A stretch of DNA of 64,000 bases, from contig CALAJK010000061.1 in the NCBI GenBank assembly GCA_937922795.1, positions 1 to 64,000 of the forward strand. The letters are read 5' to 3'. The notes under the pieces are model-generated. The model did not search any database. It saw only the letters and a program-made list of their open reading frames with translations, and was not told the DNA's origin. Each line of letters opens with the position of its first letter. Position 1 is the first letter of the stretch. Below, piece by piece: positions 48,850-58,235 of the stretch. Source of the DNA: an uncultured Anaerolineae bacterium (GTDB taxonomy: Bacteria > Chloroflexota > Anaerolineae > Aggregatilineales > Phototrophicaceae). The position numbers and the translations under genes are program-made.

Positions 48850-49494
48850 ATGATGCCCTTCATCCTCGCTTCTAGCTCGCCCCGGCGGCGCGAACTGCTG
48901 GCGTCGCTGGGGATCGCCTTCACCATCATCAAACCCGACATTGATGAGACTCAGCGCCCCGACGAGCCGCCGCTGGACTACGCGCGCCGGCTCAGCCGCG
49001 AGAAGGCCGCCGCTGTCGCCGATCGCCTATCCGCGCCGGCGGCAGTGCTGGCCGCCGACACGGTCGTCATCCTGGGGGCTGACACGCTGGGCATTGACGA
49101 TCAGGGCGTCATCTTGGGCAAACCGGCAGACGCGGACGAGGCGCGAGCGATGCTGCGCCGCCTGCGCGGGCGGACGCACCAAGTGGTCACGGCGCTGACG
49201 CTGGCGCGGCTGATCCCGTTCGCGCCGCCGGCGCTCGACACCCGCCTGACGACCAGCCGGGTGCTGATGCGCGACTACAGCGACGCCGAGATCGAAGCCT
49301 ACATCGCCACCGGCGACCCGTTCGACAAGGCCGGCGGCTATGCCATCCAGCACGCCGGTTTCAACCCCGTGGCGCGGGTCGAGGGCAGCTATACCAACGT
49401 GGTCGGTCTGCCGCTGGAGACGCTGCGCGCCATGCTGGACGCCATCGGCTGGCCGGACACTGCCCTGACCGACCGCGCTGGAGATCCTGCCTGA
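48850..49494 (+). CDS. maf: Maf family nucleotide pyrophosphatase
   Basis: ILASSSPRRRELLASLGIAFTIIKPDIDE, LAADTVVIL, GRTHQVVTALTL, YIATGDPFDKAGGYAIQ. Confidence 0.95.
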   Translation: MMPFILASSSPRRRELLASLGIAFTIIKPDIDETQRPDEPPLDYARRLSREKAAAVADRLSAPAAVLAADTVVILGADTLGIDDQGVILGKPADADEARAMLRRLRGRTHQVVTALTLARLIPFAPPALDTRLTTSRVLMRDYSDAEIEAYIATGDPFDKAGGYAIQHAGFNPVARVEGSYTNVVGLPLETLRAMLDAIGWPDTALTDRAGDPA

Positions 49495-49736
49495 TGGACG
49501 GCCGCCAGCCGCTGAACACTTCCTGGATGTGGCGCACCGACGATGGTGAAGTCTGGGGGCTGTCGCTGGACGCTGAGCGCGCGCTCGTCGAGTGGTTCGA
49601 CGGCATCGGCTGCGCCTGCGGCGACAGTTTCGCCGTGCAGACCTTCGCCGACTTCTTGCAAACCGGGCCGCGCTACGGCGACCCGCCCGCCGACGTGCTG
49701 GCGGAAATCTACGCATCGCTGCGGGCGCTGAGCTGA
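49494..49736 (+). CDS. Small hypothetical protein
   Basis: 80-aa ORF coupled to maf; GCACGDSFAVQTFADFL. Confidence 0.5.
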   Translation: MDGRQPLNTSWMWRTDDGEVWGLSLDAERALVEWFDGIGCACGDSFAVQTFADFLQTGPRYGDPPADVLAEIYASLRALS

Positions 49737-49851
49737 CCGACAGCGCTCCGGCTCAGGCCGCGGCGGATAGGGGAAGTCCGGCAGGTTCAGATGATGAAAA
49801 CAGATTCGTCAGTTGACAGTAGAGGAGTTTATTGGTCAATCACGGTCGAAT

Positions 49852-50667
49852 TTAATTATCACAGATAAATGTATCATCACTTATCTGTTTTATGGTTTTA
49901 TAACCGACACTTTCCAATATGGCGCGAATACTCCGTGAGTCAGCCACCCACCAGTTCGTAGGATCGTTATTGGCACTTTTTTGAATGAAACTCAACTTGG
50001 GAAAATCTGGGTGGCTCATCAAATAGCTTTGATCAATGCTGAGATTATCTGGAATTTCAAGCGATTTCGTGAGATTACGCCATACTGAATTTAATGCTTG
50101 ATCAAACTTACCACGTTTAATGAGCACTCCGAATTCGTATGCGGCGAAGAGCACGCGACGCGCTCTAGTTAATATGGCTCCCTCATTTCTGACCCATGTT
50201 TGAAAGTATAGTCGCTCACGGGTTAGATTAAAAAGCTTATCGAGAGCGAACAAAGGCGCACGTAAGTGATAGAAGATCCCTAGAAATATAACATAGTCAA
50301 ACTGATCATGGGAAGCGATCAAGAAGTCGTAGATGTCACTTTGAATTATTTCAACTGGCGTTTCAAAGATCTCTGTCAATAACTGAGCTTCGCGGACGGC
50401 TGAGTCAGATATATCCACTGCTACAACGCGTTCTGCACCTCGTTTTTTGAACATTGCAGAGAAGAAACCAGAACTACAGCCTAAATCCAGCACAGTTTTT
50501 CCGGACAAGTCTTCGGGCACATATGGCTCGATCAATTTCCACCGCGCCATAGGGTGATCTCCCATTTGAGGATTAGTCCACACTCCAGGCGCCAGTTCGA
50601 CATTGTGATGCCACGGCCTCATGGTCGATAACTGCTGCTTTATCTGGTCAGATTTAATTTTCGACAT
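49852..50667 (-). CDS. Class I SAM-dependent methyltransferase, DUF1698/CmoB-like
   Basis: MRPWHHNVELAPGVWTNPQ...GKTVLDLGCSSGFFSAMFKKRGAERVVAVDIS...FDYVIFLGIFYHLRAPLFALDKL; markedly AT-rich relative to flanks. Confidence 0.88.
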   Translation of the reverse strand: MSKIKSDQIKQQLSTMRPWHHNVELAPGVWTNPQMGDHPMARWKLIEPYVPEDLSGKTVLDLGCSSGFFSAMFKKRGAERVVAVDISDSAVREAQLLTEIFETPVEIIQSDIYDFLIASHDQFDYVIFLGIFYHLRAPLFALDKLFNLTRERLYFQTWVRNEGAILTRARRVLFAAYEFGVLIKRGKFDQALNSVWRNLTKSLEIPDNLSIDQSYLMSHPDFPKLSFIQKSANNDPTNWWVADSRSIRAILESVGYKTIKQISDDTFICDN

Positions 50668-50725
50668 TCTATTATATCTCCTAATATTATAATACTTTAG
50701 CCTGTTATGTGAACTATGATTAAGT

Positions 50726-51865
50726 TCACTTCACCACGCCCGCCGCCGCCAGCGCCTCGATCTCGGCGTCGGTATAGCCGGCTTCGGTCAGCACCTGGCG
50801 GGTATGTTCGCCGTAGCCGGGGACCGGGCCGGGCGTGAACGCGCCGCCCGGCCACAGCGGGCTGCGCATCCACGTCGCGCCGTCCGCGCCCACGCCCATC
50901 AGCCCGCGCGCCTGGATGTGCGGGTCGTCCGCCACCGCGCCGGGCGGGTTCGCCGCCGCGAAGCAGCAGTCGGCCGCGTCTAGCAGCGCCCGCCACTCGG
51001 CCAGCGGGCGGGAGGCGAACAGCGCCGCCACCTCGGCCTTCAACGCCGGCTGGCGCTCCGGCAGCAGGTAGTCCGCCGTCCAGTCCGGCCGCCCGACCGC
51101 CGCGCAGAAGTTCGACCAGAACTTGGGCTCCAGCGCCGCCAGCGTGACCGCCGCGCCGTCCGCCGTCCGGTAGACGTTGTAGCAGGCCAGCCCGCCGGTC
51201 AGCGTTCCCTGGCCGCCAGCCGTCCCCAGGGCGACCGCCTCAGTCCAGGCGTGCAGCGCGAAGGGCAGCGCCGCCTCGAACAGCGATACGTCCACCTGCC
51301 GGCCAGCGCCGGTGCGTTCGCGTTCGAATAGCGCCGCCAGGATGCCGGCCAGCGCCAGATACGCGCCGGCCAGGTCGCCGACCTGGCCGCCGAGGACCTG
51401 CGGCGTCTCCATCGCCCCGATCAGACCGGCCACGGCCACGTAGTTCAGGTCGTGGCCGCTGCGCTCTCGGTATGGACCGTCAGCGCCCCAGCCAGAGATT
51501 GAACAGTACACCAGCCGGGGGTTGACCGCTCGGAGCGCATCGTAGTCGCAACCTAACCGCGCCATGACACCCGGCCGAAACCCTTCGACCAGCACATCAG
51601 CCCGCGCTGCCAGCCGCCGCAGCACAGCCGCGCCCTGCGGGTGCTTCAGGTCGAGGACAGCGCTGCGTTTGTCGCGGTTGTTCATGCGGAAGAAGACGCT
51701 TTGGCCGTCTACCAGCGGCGGCATCCAGCGGGCGTAGTCGCCGCCGCTGGGGTCTTCGATCTTGACCACGTCGGCGCCCAGGTCGGCCAGTAGCAGCGTG
51801 CACACGCCGCCCGGCAGCAGCCGGGTGAGGTCGAGCACGCGCACACCATCTAGCGGTTTAGTCAT
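50726..51865 (-). CDS. CaiB/BaiF family (class III) CoA-transferase
   Basis: LDGVRVLDLTRLLPGGVCTLLLADLGADVVKIEDPSGGDYAR, NRDKRSAVLDLKHPQGAAVLRRLAARADVLVEGFRPGVMARLG. Confidence 0.94.
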   Translation of the reverse strand: MTKPLDGVRVLDLTRLLPGGVCTLLLADLGADVVKIEDPSGGDYARWMPPLVDGQSVFFRMNNRDKRSAVLDLKHPQGAAVLRRLAARADVLVEGFRPGVMARLGCDYDALRAVNPRLVYCSISGWGADGPYRERSGHDLNYVAVAGLIGAMETPQVLGGQVGDLAGAYLALAGILAALFERERTGAGRQVDVSLFEAALPFALHAWTEAVALGTAGGQGTLTGGLACYNVYRTADGAAVTLAALEPKFWSNFCAAVGRPDWTADYLLPERQPALKAEVAALFASRPLAEWRALLDAADCCFAAANPPGAVADDPHIQARGLMGVGADGATWMRSPLWPGGAFTPGPVPGYGEHTRQVLTEAGYTDAEIEALAAAGVVK

Positions 51866-51895
51866 GAGCTGCTACTCCGGGTGAACAGCCAGCTG

Positions 51896-53191
51896 TCACG
51901 GCCGAGCGATGCGCGAGCGCTTGAGGGCTTCTTCGGCCTCGTCCAGCAGGCGCGCCATCATCTTAATCACGGCGGCGGTCTCGCCCGTCACCAGCCGTAT
52001 CCGCCCGCGGTAAGCCTCGCGCAGATCGTAGAGCATCGTCCAGGGGTTGTCGTCTTTGAGCGTGACGAACAGATTGACGACCAACCCGCCCATCACCAGC
52101 GGCAGGTAAGCGTAGACTAGATCCGGCTCGCCTTCGCCGGCCAGCCAAGTGAGCAGCCGATTGGCATAGCTGACGCGTTCGGCGTAATCGCCCAAGTCTT
52201 CGTTCACTTTGGGCTCGATGACGCTGAAGCCGAGGATGATGGCGTCGAACAGGGCCGCCTCAAACAGGTAGTGCACCGCCAGCTCGCCGCGGTCGGCCAG
52301 CTCCAAATCGGGATCATGAGCCAGCACTTGGCACAAGGTCTGGAACCAGCGGCTCTCCTGCACGTCGAAGCCCGGCTCCAGCTCCAAACCCTCATCCAGC
52401 GTGTAGGTGATCATCTTGGCGATGGCCAGCGCCTCGCCGGGGTGCAGCGGGATGCCGCGGTCGGCGAAGCGCTCCTCAACCGCGTGGGTGATCGGCCGCA
52501 GGACGGCGCTGCGCGTCAGGCCAGCCGATATGCGGATGGCATCCGGGATGCGCGCGCGCACCAGCTCGCGTTCTTCCTCCATTTCCTCGTGCGTCCACAG
52601 GCTCTCATAGCGCGCCTGTAGGTTCTGCTGGGACAGCGGGACGCGCTTGGGCGCGATGTCGAAGTAGGTGGTCATGATCTCCGCCGACTTGTTCCAGGTG
52701 TGGGCGGAAAACTCGACCTCGCGCAGCGCCTGGAGCTTGAAGGCCGAGATGCTCAGCACCGTGGGCGGGGCGCCGCCGGTCGGCGGGCGCACCGCGCGGC
52801 CTTCGGCGGGCGTCCGGTAGCGCACTGCCACCCGCACCGGGAAGCCCGTGCCGGGCTGCGTGGGCGGCAGCGGGATGACCGGCATGCGCAGCACGCCGAC
52901 CTCGCCAGGCCGCAGCCCCAGCGTCACCATCTTCTTGGGCGTGTCCATCACCACCGGCCCGCCCTTGCGATCCTGCGTCGGCAGTTGGATGCCCACCTTC
53001 AACTGCATGTTCTGATCCACCATGTTCTGCAGGATGAGGATGATCTCCACCGGCTGGTTGATATAAGTGCGGCGCGGGAACACGCCTAGCGCGCACTGAA
53101 GTTTGTCCATGCTGATGCGCGTGCCGCCGGTGATAGCGCCCAGCACATCGGGGTACATCGGTTCCAGCCGCTGCGTGGGATCTCGCGTCAT
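51896..53191 (-). CDS. Hypothetical protein, member A of a paralogous pair
   Basis: YPDVLGAITGGTRISMDKLQCALGVFPRRTYINQPVEIILILQN..., co-linear with the upstream gene over full length. Confidence 0.8.
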   Translation of the reverse strand: MTRDPTQRLEPMYPDVLGAITGGTRISMDKLQCALGVFPRRTYINQPVEIILILQNMVDQNMQLKVGIQLPTQDRKGGPVVMDTPKKMVTLGLRPGEVGVLRMPVIPLPPTQPGTGFPVRVAVRYRTPAEGRAVRPPTGGAPPTVLSISAFKLQALREVEFSAHTWNKSAEIMTTYFDIAPKRVPLSQQNLQARYESLWTHEEMEEERELVRARIPDAIRISAGLTRSAVLRPITHAVEERFADRGIPLHPGEALAIAKMITYTLDEGLELEPGFDVQESRWFQTLCQVLAHDPDLELADRGELAVHYLFEAALFDAIILGFSVIEPKVNEDLGDYAERVSYANRLLTWLAGEGEPDLVYAYLPLVMGGLVVNLFVTLKDDNPWTMLYDLREAYRGRIRLVTGETAAVIKMMARLLDEAEEALKRSRIARP

Positions 53192-54546
53192 GGGCGATAC
53201 CCATATTTCTGGAGCGCTTGGTCTAGGACCCGCTCCGCCAGTTCGAACACCAGTTCGTTGTCCTCGCTGCGCTCGTCGGCGCGTTCCTGCAGCACGGTCT
53301 CCATCTCGACCAGCCGGTCGCCCACCCTCTCGTCTGGGGCGATGACGCGGTCGGCGAAGATGATGCCGCCGATCACCAGCGGCAGGTAGACGTCGGAGAA
53401 CGTCAGCGGCTGGCTGGGCTTGACGATCAGGCTGATCAGCCGCTCGCTGTACTCGCGCATGTCATCCTCTGTGCCCAGGTCAGCGCCGGTGACGGCGATG
53501 ATGGCGCGGAACGCCAGGCGCACAGCGTCGCGCAGCAGCTCATCGAACAGCGGCCCGACCAGCATCTGGATCGGACGGTCAGCGGCGTGTTCGTCGCGCT
53601 CCAGGGCACGCAGGAACGCCCGGCACCAGCTCGGCAGGGCGATGGAGCCGTCCGCCTGCGGCACGCCGCCGCGCTTTTTCAACAGGAGCGCCACGTTCAA
53701 CTGGTCATCGTTTGGGTGATCATAGGCTTCAGCGGTCGGCGACGCCATCTCCAACACGGTCACCAGCAGTTTGGCGATGTACAGCGCCTCGACCGGGCGC
53801 AGCGCGTAGCCAGCGCCGCCGATGCGCCGCTGCACCGCATTGAGGATCGGCGTGAACAATTTGTGCCGTTTCAACAGCGGCAGCACCCGCGTCAGCAGCA
53901 CATCGCTGTGGCGCTCCAGCAGCAGACGTTCGTCGCGGTAGTAGTCCAGCATCGTCCACAGGCTGTGCCAACCGGGTTTGAAATCGGGGATCGCGCCCAC
54001 CTGCGACCCCATCACCACAAACGGCGCTTCGATGATCATCCCGATCAGCCCACGCCGGGCGACCGAGAACGTCAGCCGTTTGAGTTCGAGCAGATGCGCC
54101 TGGATCTCATCCGATACGTGTTCGACGGCGAAAGGCGCGCCGCCCTCCGGCAGGCGCACACGTCTAGGCTTCGAGACCGGCTTGGCCTCTACTGCCATGC
54201 CCAGCTTGTAGCCGTCGCCGACGGCGGTATCCGGCAGGCAGGCCAGCGGCAGCGAGACATAACCGACTTCCGCCGCCCGCAGCCCGACGACCAGCCGCTC
54301 GGTCTTGCTGACAAAGCGCCGCCGCTGCCTGCGCGCGTCCAGCTCTGGCATCTGCAGCGTAGCGATCAGGTCTACCGCCACATCGGACGCATTCTGGATC
54401 AGCAGGATCGCTTCAAACGGATGTCCGGCGCGCACCACCCGCGGTCGTACCGCCAGCGCGAGCTGGGTGACGCCGGCGTTCAGACGCGGTCCGCCGGTGA
54501 TGTAGCCGAGCACATCGGGATAGTTGAGGGCGTTTGTGTCCGGCAT
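53188..54546 (-). CDS. Hypothetical protein, member B of a paralogous pair
   Basis: YPDVLGYITGGPRLNAGVTQLALAVRPRVVRAGHPFEAILLIQN...; 4-bp overlap with the downstream paralogue. Confidence 0.8.
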   Translation of the reverse strand: MPDTNALNYPDVLGYITGGPRLNAGVTQLALAVRPRVVRAGHPFEAILLIQNASDVAVDLIATLQMPELDARRQRRRFVSKTERLVVGLRAAEVGYVSLPLACLPDTAVGDGYKLGMAVEAKPVSKPRRVRLPEGGAPFAVEHVSDEIQAHLLELKRLTFSVARRGLIGMIIEAPFVVMGSQVGAIPDFKPGWHSLWTMLDYYRDERLLLERHSDVLLTRVLPLLKRHKLFTPILNAVQRRIGGAGYALRPVEALYIAKLLVTVLEMASPTAEAYDHPNDDQLNVALLLKKRGGVPQADGSIALPSWCRAFLRALERDEHAADRPIQMLVGPLFDELLRDAVRLAFRAIIAVTGADLGTEDDMREYSERLISLIVKPSQPLTFSDVYLPLVIGGIIFADRVIAPDERVGDRLVEMETVLQERADERSEDNELVFELAERVLDQALQKYGYRP

Positions 54547-54679
54547 CAGCCGCTTTCTCCTCTACGTTAGGCTGGCCATGCGCCATCAGTGTTTGTTCAC
54601 ATTCATTATACGTTGGAACTAACGCCGCGCGAATGTCTGGAAGCGGACGGGGCGAGGGTGGTCTGTGCGCTGCCCCTGT

Positions 54680-55528
54680 TCAGGCGATCGGCCGCGAGTC
54701 GTCATTGCCCCAGTCTTTCCACGAGCCGTCATAGACCGCCCCAGCAGCGAAACCGGCGGCACGCAGCGCCAGCAGGCCGTAGCTGGCCGACACGCCCGCG
54801 TTGCAGTAGAAGATGACCTCCTGCGCGTCACCAGTGACGCCCGCCTGGGCGAACAGCTCGCGCAGGGTTTCGGGCGGCGGCATCGTCCCATCCGGGGCGA
54901 TCAAGCTGCGACGGGGCAGGTTGACCGCCCCGGGGATGTGCCCGGCGCGGCGGGCGCGGGAGGCCAGCCCGTGATATTCATCTGGCGAGCGCACATCCAC
55001 CACCGGCGCGCCCGCCGCCAGCGCCGCCGCCACCTGGTCGGCGTCACGGTACAGCGACGGGTTGGGGCGCGGGACGAACACGGCGGGACGAATGGCAGGG
55101 ATCGCCGCCGTGACGGGGCGACCTTCCGCCGTCCATTTCGCCCAGCCGCCATCCAGCACGGCGGCACGTTCGTGGCCGTAGTAGTTCAGGCTCCACCACA
55201 GCCGCGCCGCGAACATGCTGTCGGCATTGTCGTAGGCGACGACCAGCGTCTCGGCGTCAACGCCGATGCGGTTCATGACCGCCGCATAGCGCTCTGGCGG
55301 GGCGATGCGGGCGTGCAGCGGGCTGTCGGGGTCGGTGATCTCCTGCACCCAATCCACGAAGACCGCGCCAGGGATATGGGCGCGGTCATAGTCGGCGCGG
55401 TGGTTGAAGTAGTGCGGCAGCGGGTCGGTGGCGGGCAGCACGTGGCCGCGAATATCCACGATGCGCAGATGCGGGTCATCCAGATGATCGGCCAGCCAAG
55501 CGGTGGTCACCAGCGGTGCGAGCGGCAT
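54680..55528 (-). CDS. Thiosulfate/3-mercaptopyruvate sulfurtransferase (two rhodanese domains)
   Basis: RIVDIRGHVLPATDP, RAHIPGAVFVDWVQEI, VVDVRSPDEYHGL, GHIPGAVNLP, VIFYCNAGVSASYGLLALRAAGF. Confidence 0.93.
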   Translation of the reverse strand: MPLAPLVTTAWLADHLDDPHLRIVDIRGHVLPATDPLPHYFNHRADYDRAHIPGAVFVDWVQEITDPDSPLHARIAPPERYAAVMNRIGVDAETLVVAYDNADSMFAARLWWSLNYYGHERAAVLDGGWAKWTAEGRPVTAAIPAIRPAVFVPRPNPSLYRDADQVAAALAAGAPVVDVRSPDEYHGLASRARRAGHIPGAVNLPRRSLIAPDGTMPPPETLRELFAQAGVTGDAQEVIFYCNAGVSASYGLLALRAAGFAAGAVYDGSWKDWGNDDSRPIA

Positions 55529-55609
55529 ATGGGTGGTTGATCCTTTCAGAAAGCGACAAGGCTGGTTTGATCCCGCCTCGCCATCATATCGTATTCGGCG
55601 CGGCGTCGT

Positions 55610-57154
55610 CTAAGCGTCCGGTTCGATCACCGCCTGAGCCGGCCAGGGAAAGCGGCACTCGCTTTGCTGGCCGGCAGTCACCGTATTACAGCGGGCGATC
55701 TTTTCGCCGGCTACCCAGACCTCGAAACTGGCCAGCGTGCCGCCGTCGGGCGTCTCGGCGCGCCAGAACATCAGCGGCGCCTGATACAGCATCTCGACGC
55801 TTTGGATCGCCCGGCAGTCGGCGGGCGGGGCATTGTCGAACTCCATCAGGCGCACGCGAGCGCAGCTCCCGGCGGGCAGGATTTTGCCCTTCACCCGCTC
55901 GCCGATGTAATCGTCGCGATCGCCATCTGCGCCGCGCACGAACTTGAGCTTGCGCAGGTCCAGGGTGGCCTGGCCGCCGTTGTACATGGTGAATTCACCC
56001 TCAGAATACCACAGCGTCACCGGTGGGGAGGCCGGGCTAGCGCCCGCCAGCAGCGCGACCAGCACCCCGATGACCGCCACCGCCGCCACCGCCGCCGCTG
56101 CTAACGATCCCCAGCGCGAGCGCGCCCCGGCAGCCGGGGCTGCCTCAGGGGACGGCTTGCGGCGCGCTGGCGCATCGGCCGAGCTGGCGCTGACATCGGC
56201 CGGGCGCGGCGGCCGGCGGGCGGCAGCCGTGGCCGCGGGAGCCGACGCGGCGGGCGCGGCTGGCGTCTCAAGATTGTAGGCGGCGCGCACTGCCTGAATG
56301 AGCGCGGTGGCGGATGGATGCCGCGCCTCCGGCTCTTTCGCCAACCCCTTGAGCAGTTCCCGCTCGACCGCTTCGGGGATGTCCGGGTTGAGGCTGCGCG
56401 GCGGCGGCGGCGGGTCGTTGATCTGGCTGAGGGCGATCTCCATCGGCGACTCGCCGTTGAAAGGCGTCTCCCCGGTCAAGATTTCGTACAGGATCACGCT
56501 CAGGGCATAGACATCGCTCTGCGGCACCGCCTTGTTTGACGAGATGGCCTGCTCCGGGGCGATGTAGCGCGGCGTGCCGAAGGCCGTGCCCATGGTCGTT
56601 TCCGCCGACGTCCGCAGCACCAGCCCGAAATCGGTGAGGATCGCTTTGTCCGATTCGTCCAGTAGAATGTTCGACGGTTTGATATCCCGGTGAATCACGC
56701 CGGCGGCGTGGGCGAAATCCAGGGCTGAGGCCACCTGTCCCAGGATGCGCAGCGCGCGCTCAACGTCCATGCGCTGGCCGGCGCGTTTGAGCCGGCGCAG
56801 TTCCTGCGCCAGGTCCTTGCCCTTGACCAGCTTCATCGCCAGGAAGTAGAGGCCGTCCTGCTCGCCATACTGGTAGATGGTGATGATGTGATCGTGCTCC
56901 AGCGCCGCGACAGCGCGCGCCTCGCGCTGGAAGCGTTTGGCCAGCGTGCGGTCGCCCTCCAGCTGCTCCTGCGCCAGCACTTTGACCGCCGCCTGCCGCT
57001 GCAGCTTGTAGTCTGTCCCTTTGTAGATGCGGGCCATGCCGCCCGTCGCCAGGATGCTGGTCAGGCGATAGTCGCCCAACTGCCTGCCGATCAAAGGATC
57101 GCGGCTGGCGTCAGCGCTGCCAGCGCCGCTGGCGGGTGCTTCTTTGCTCATCAT
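55610..57154 (-). CDS. Transmembrane Ser/Thr protein kinase with extracytoplasmic Cys-containing domain
   Basis: YRLTSILATGGMARIYKGTDYKLQRQAAVKVL, HRDIKPSNILLDE, LTDFGLVL, GTPRYIAPEQ, SDVYALSVILYEILTGETPF; TM AAAAVAAVAVIGVLVALLAG. Confidence 0.95.
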   Translation of the reverse strand: MMSKEAPASGAGSADASRDPLIGRQLGDYRLTSILATGGMARIYKGTDYKLQRQAAVKVLAQEQLEGDRTLAKRFQREARAVAALEHDHIITIYQYGEQDGLYFLAMKLVKGKDLAQELRRLKRAGQRMDVERALRILGQVASALDFAHAAGVIHRDIKPSNILLDESDKAILTDFGLVLRTSAETTMGTAFGTPRYIAPEQAISSNKAVPQSDVYALSVILYEILTGETPFNGESPMEIALSQINDPPPPPRSLNPDIPEAVERELLKGLAKEPEARHPSATALIQAVRAAYNLETPAAPAASAPAATAAARRPPRPADVSASSADAPARRKPSPEAAPAAGARSRWGSLAAAAVAAVAVIGVLVALLAGASPASPPVTLWYSEGEFTMYNGGQATLDLRKLKFVRGADGDRDDYIGERVKGKILPAGSCARVRLMEFDNAPPADCRAIQSVEMLYQAPLMFWRAETPDGGTLASFEVWVAGEKIARCNTVTAGQQSECRFPWPAQAVIEPDA

Positions 57155-57320
57155 TCCCTGCGCTGCCTCCTGATACTCCGGGATGGATGCCGACTGGAGC
57201 CTACACCCGCATTATACTGTCAGCAGCGCCCGGAGATGCAAAAGCTTTTAATCTGGACGCTGCCTGGAAGCCCATATAAGCCCGCCTGTCTGCGAGGGAC
57301 GCTGCCCGGTTATATGTCAC

Positions 57321-57340
57321 TTAACGGATATTTAACGGAT
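57321..57340 (+). promoter_or_regulatory. Direct repeat TTAACGGAT-at-TTAACGGAT with 11-bp period
   Basis: Read directly in the AT-rich divergent intergenic region upstream of the methyltransferase gene. Confidence 0.5.
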
Positions 57341-57405
57341 GCTGCAAGTAATAAAAAATGAAATGCGCTAGGGTATGTTCGTCATGGATAGGGGACTGCG
57401 TCAAC

Positions 57406-58215
57406 ATGCGAGACCAACTGGAACGTATCCTCTCGCTGCTGCGCTGTCCAGAATGCGGGCAGCCGTCCTTGCAGCGCATCGCCCATACCCTACAGTGCGC
57501 CGCCTGCGGCCAAATCTACGACCAGCAAGCGGGGTTTGTGCGCCTGCTGGCCAAGCGTGACCAGGGTTTGGCGGCGAAAGCGTTCGGCAAATTGGCGGCC
57601 AAAGCTTATGACCTGTCAGCCGCCCGCGGCGGCGTGCGCAAATTGTTCGCGCGGAGCTTTGCTGATGAAGTGCGCGCCTACACCCGCGGCTTCGAATTAC
57701 AACCGGACGACATCGTGGTAGATGTCGGCTGCGGGACGGGCAATTACACGCTCGCGTTTGCCGAACAGGCGTATGAGGGGGTGGCCGTCGGCATTGACAT
57801 TGCCGCTGCCATGCTTGAGCTGTTCGTTCACCATGCTCAAGCGCACAACCGGCCTAACGTCATCGCCATCCAGGCCAGCGCCGAGAATCTGCCGTTCCGC
57901 GACGCCGCGCTAAAGAAGATGTTCAACGGCTGCCTGCACCATCTCTCCCCCCGCATGCGCCCCGCCATTGCCGAGGCTTATCGCTGTTTGCAAGCGGGCG
58001 GGGTCCTCTACGGCGTCGCCAACCTTGCCGCCCGTTCAAGCGGGATGAGATGGCTGCAGCAAATCAGCCTGGGCCGCTCCGCCCATCCGGTTGACCCCGA
58101 CCAGCTCGCGCAGGAACTCCGTCAAGCGGGATTCGGGGGCATCGAGGTGGACGCTGCCCGCTTCGATCGCTTCTTCTTCGGCTCATTTCGGGCGGTCAAA
58201 CCTCAGTCAGCCTGA
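57406..58215 (+). CDS. Methyltransferase with N-terminal zinc ribbon (RlmA/Trm112-like) and class I SAM domain
   Basis: LLRCPECGQPSLQRIAHTLQCAACGQIYDQQAGFVRLL; DIVVDVGCGTGNYTLAFAEQAYEGVAVGIDIAAAML; LPFRDAALKKMFNGCLHHL. Confidence 0.9.
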   Translation: MRDQLERILSLLRCPECGQPSLQRIAHTLQCAACGQIYDQQAGFVRLLAKRDQGLAAKAFGKLAAKAYDLSAARGGVRKLFARSFADEVRAYTRGFELQPDDIVVDVGCGTGNYTLAFAEQAYEGVAVGIDIAAAMLELFVHHAQAHNRPNVIAIQASAENLPFRDAALKKMFNGCLHHLSPRMRPAIAEAYRCLQAGGVLYGVANLAARSSGMRWLQQISLGRSAHPVDPDQLAQELRQAGFGGIEVDAARFDRFFFGSFRAVKPQSA

Positions 58216-58235
58216 GCAGGTGCTGGCCGCGCCGG

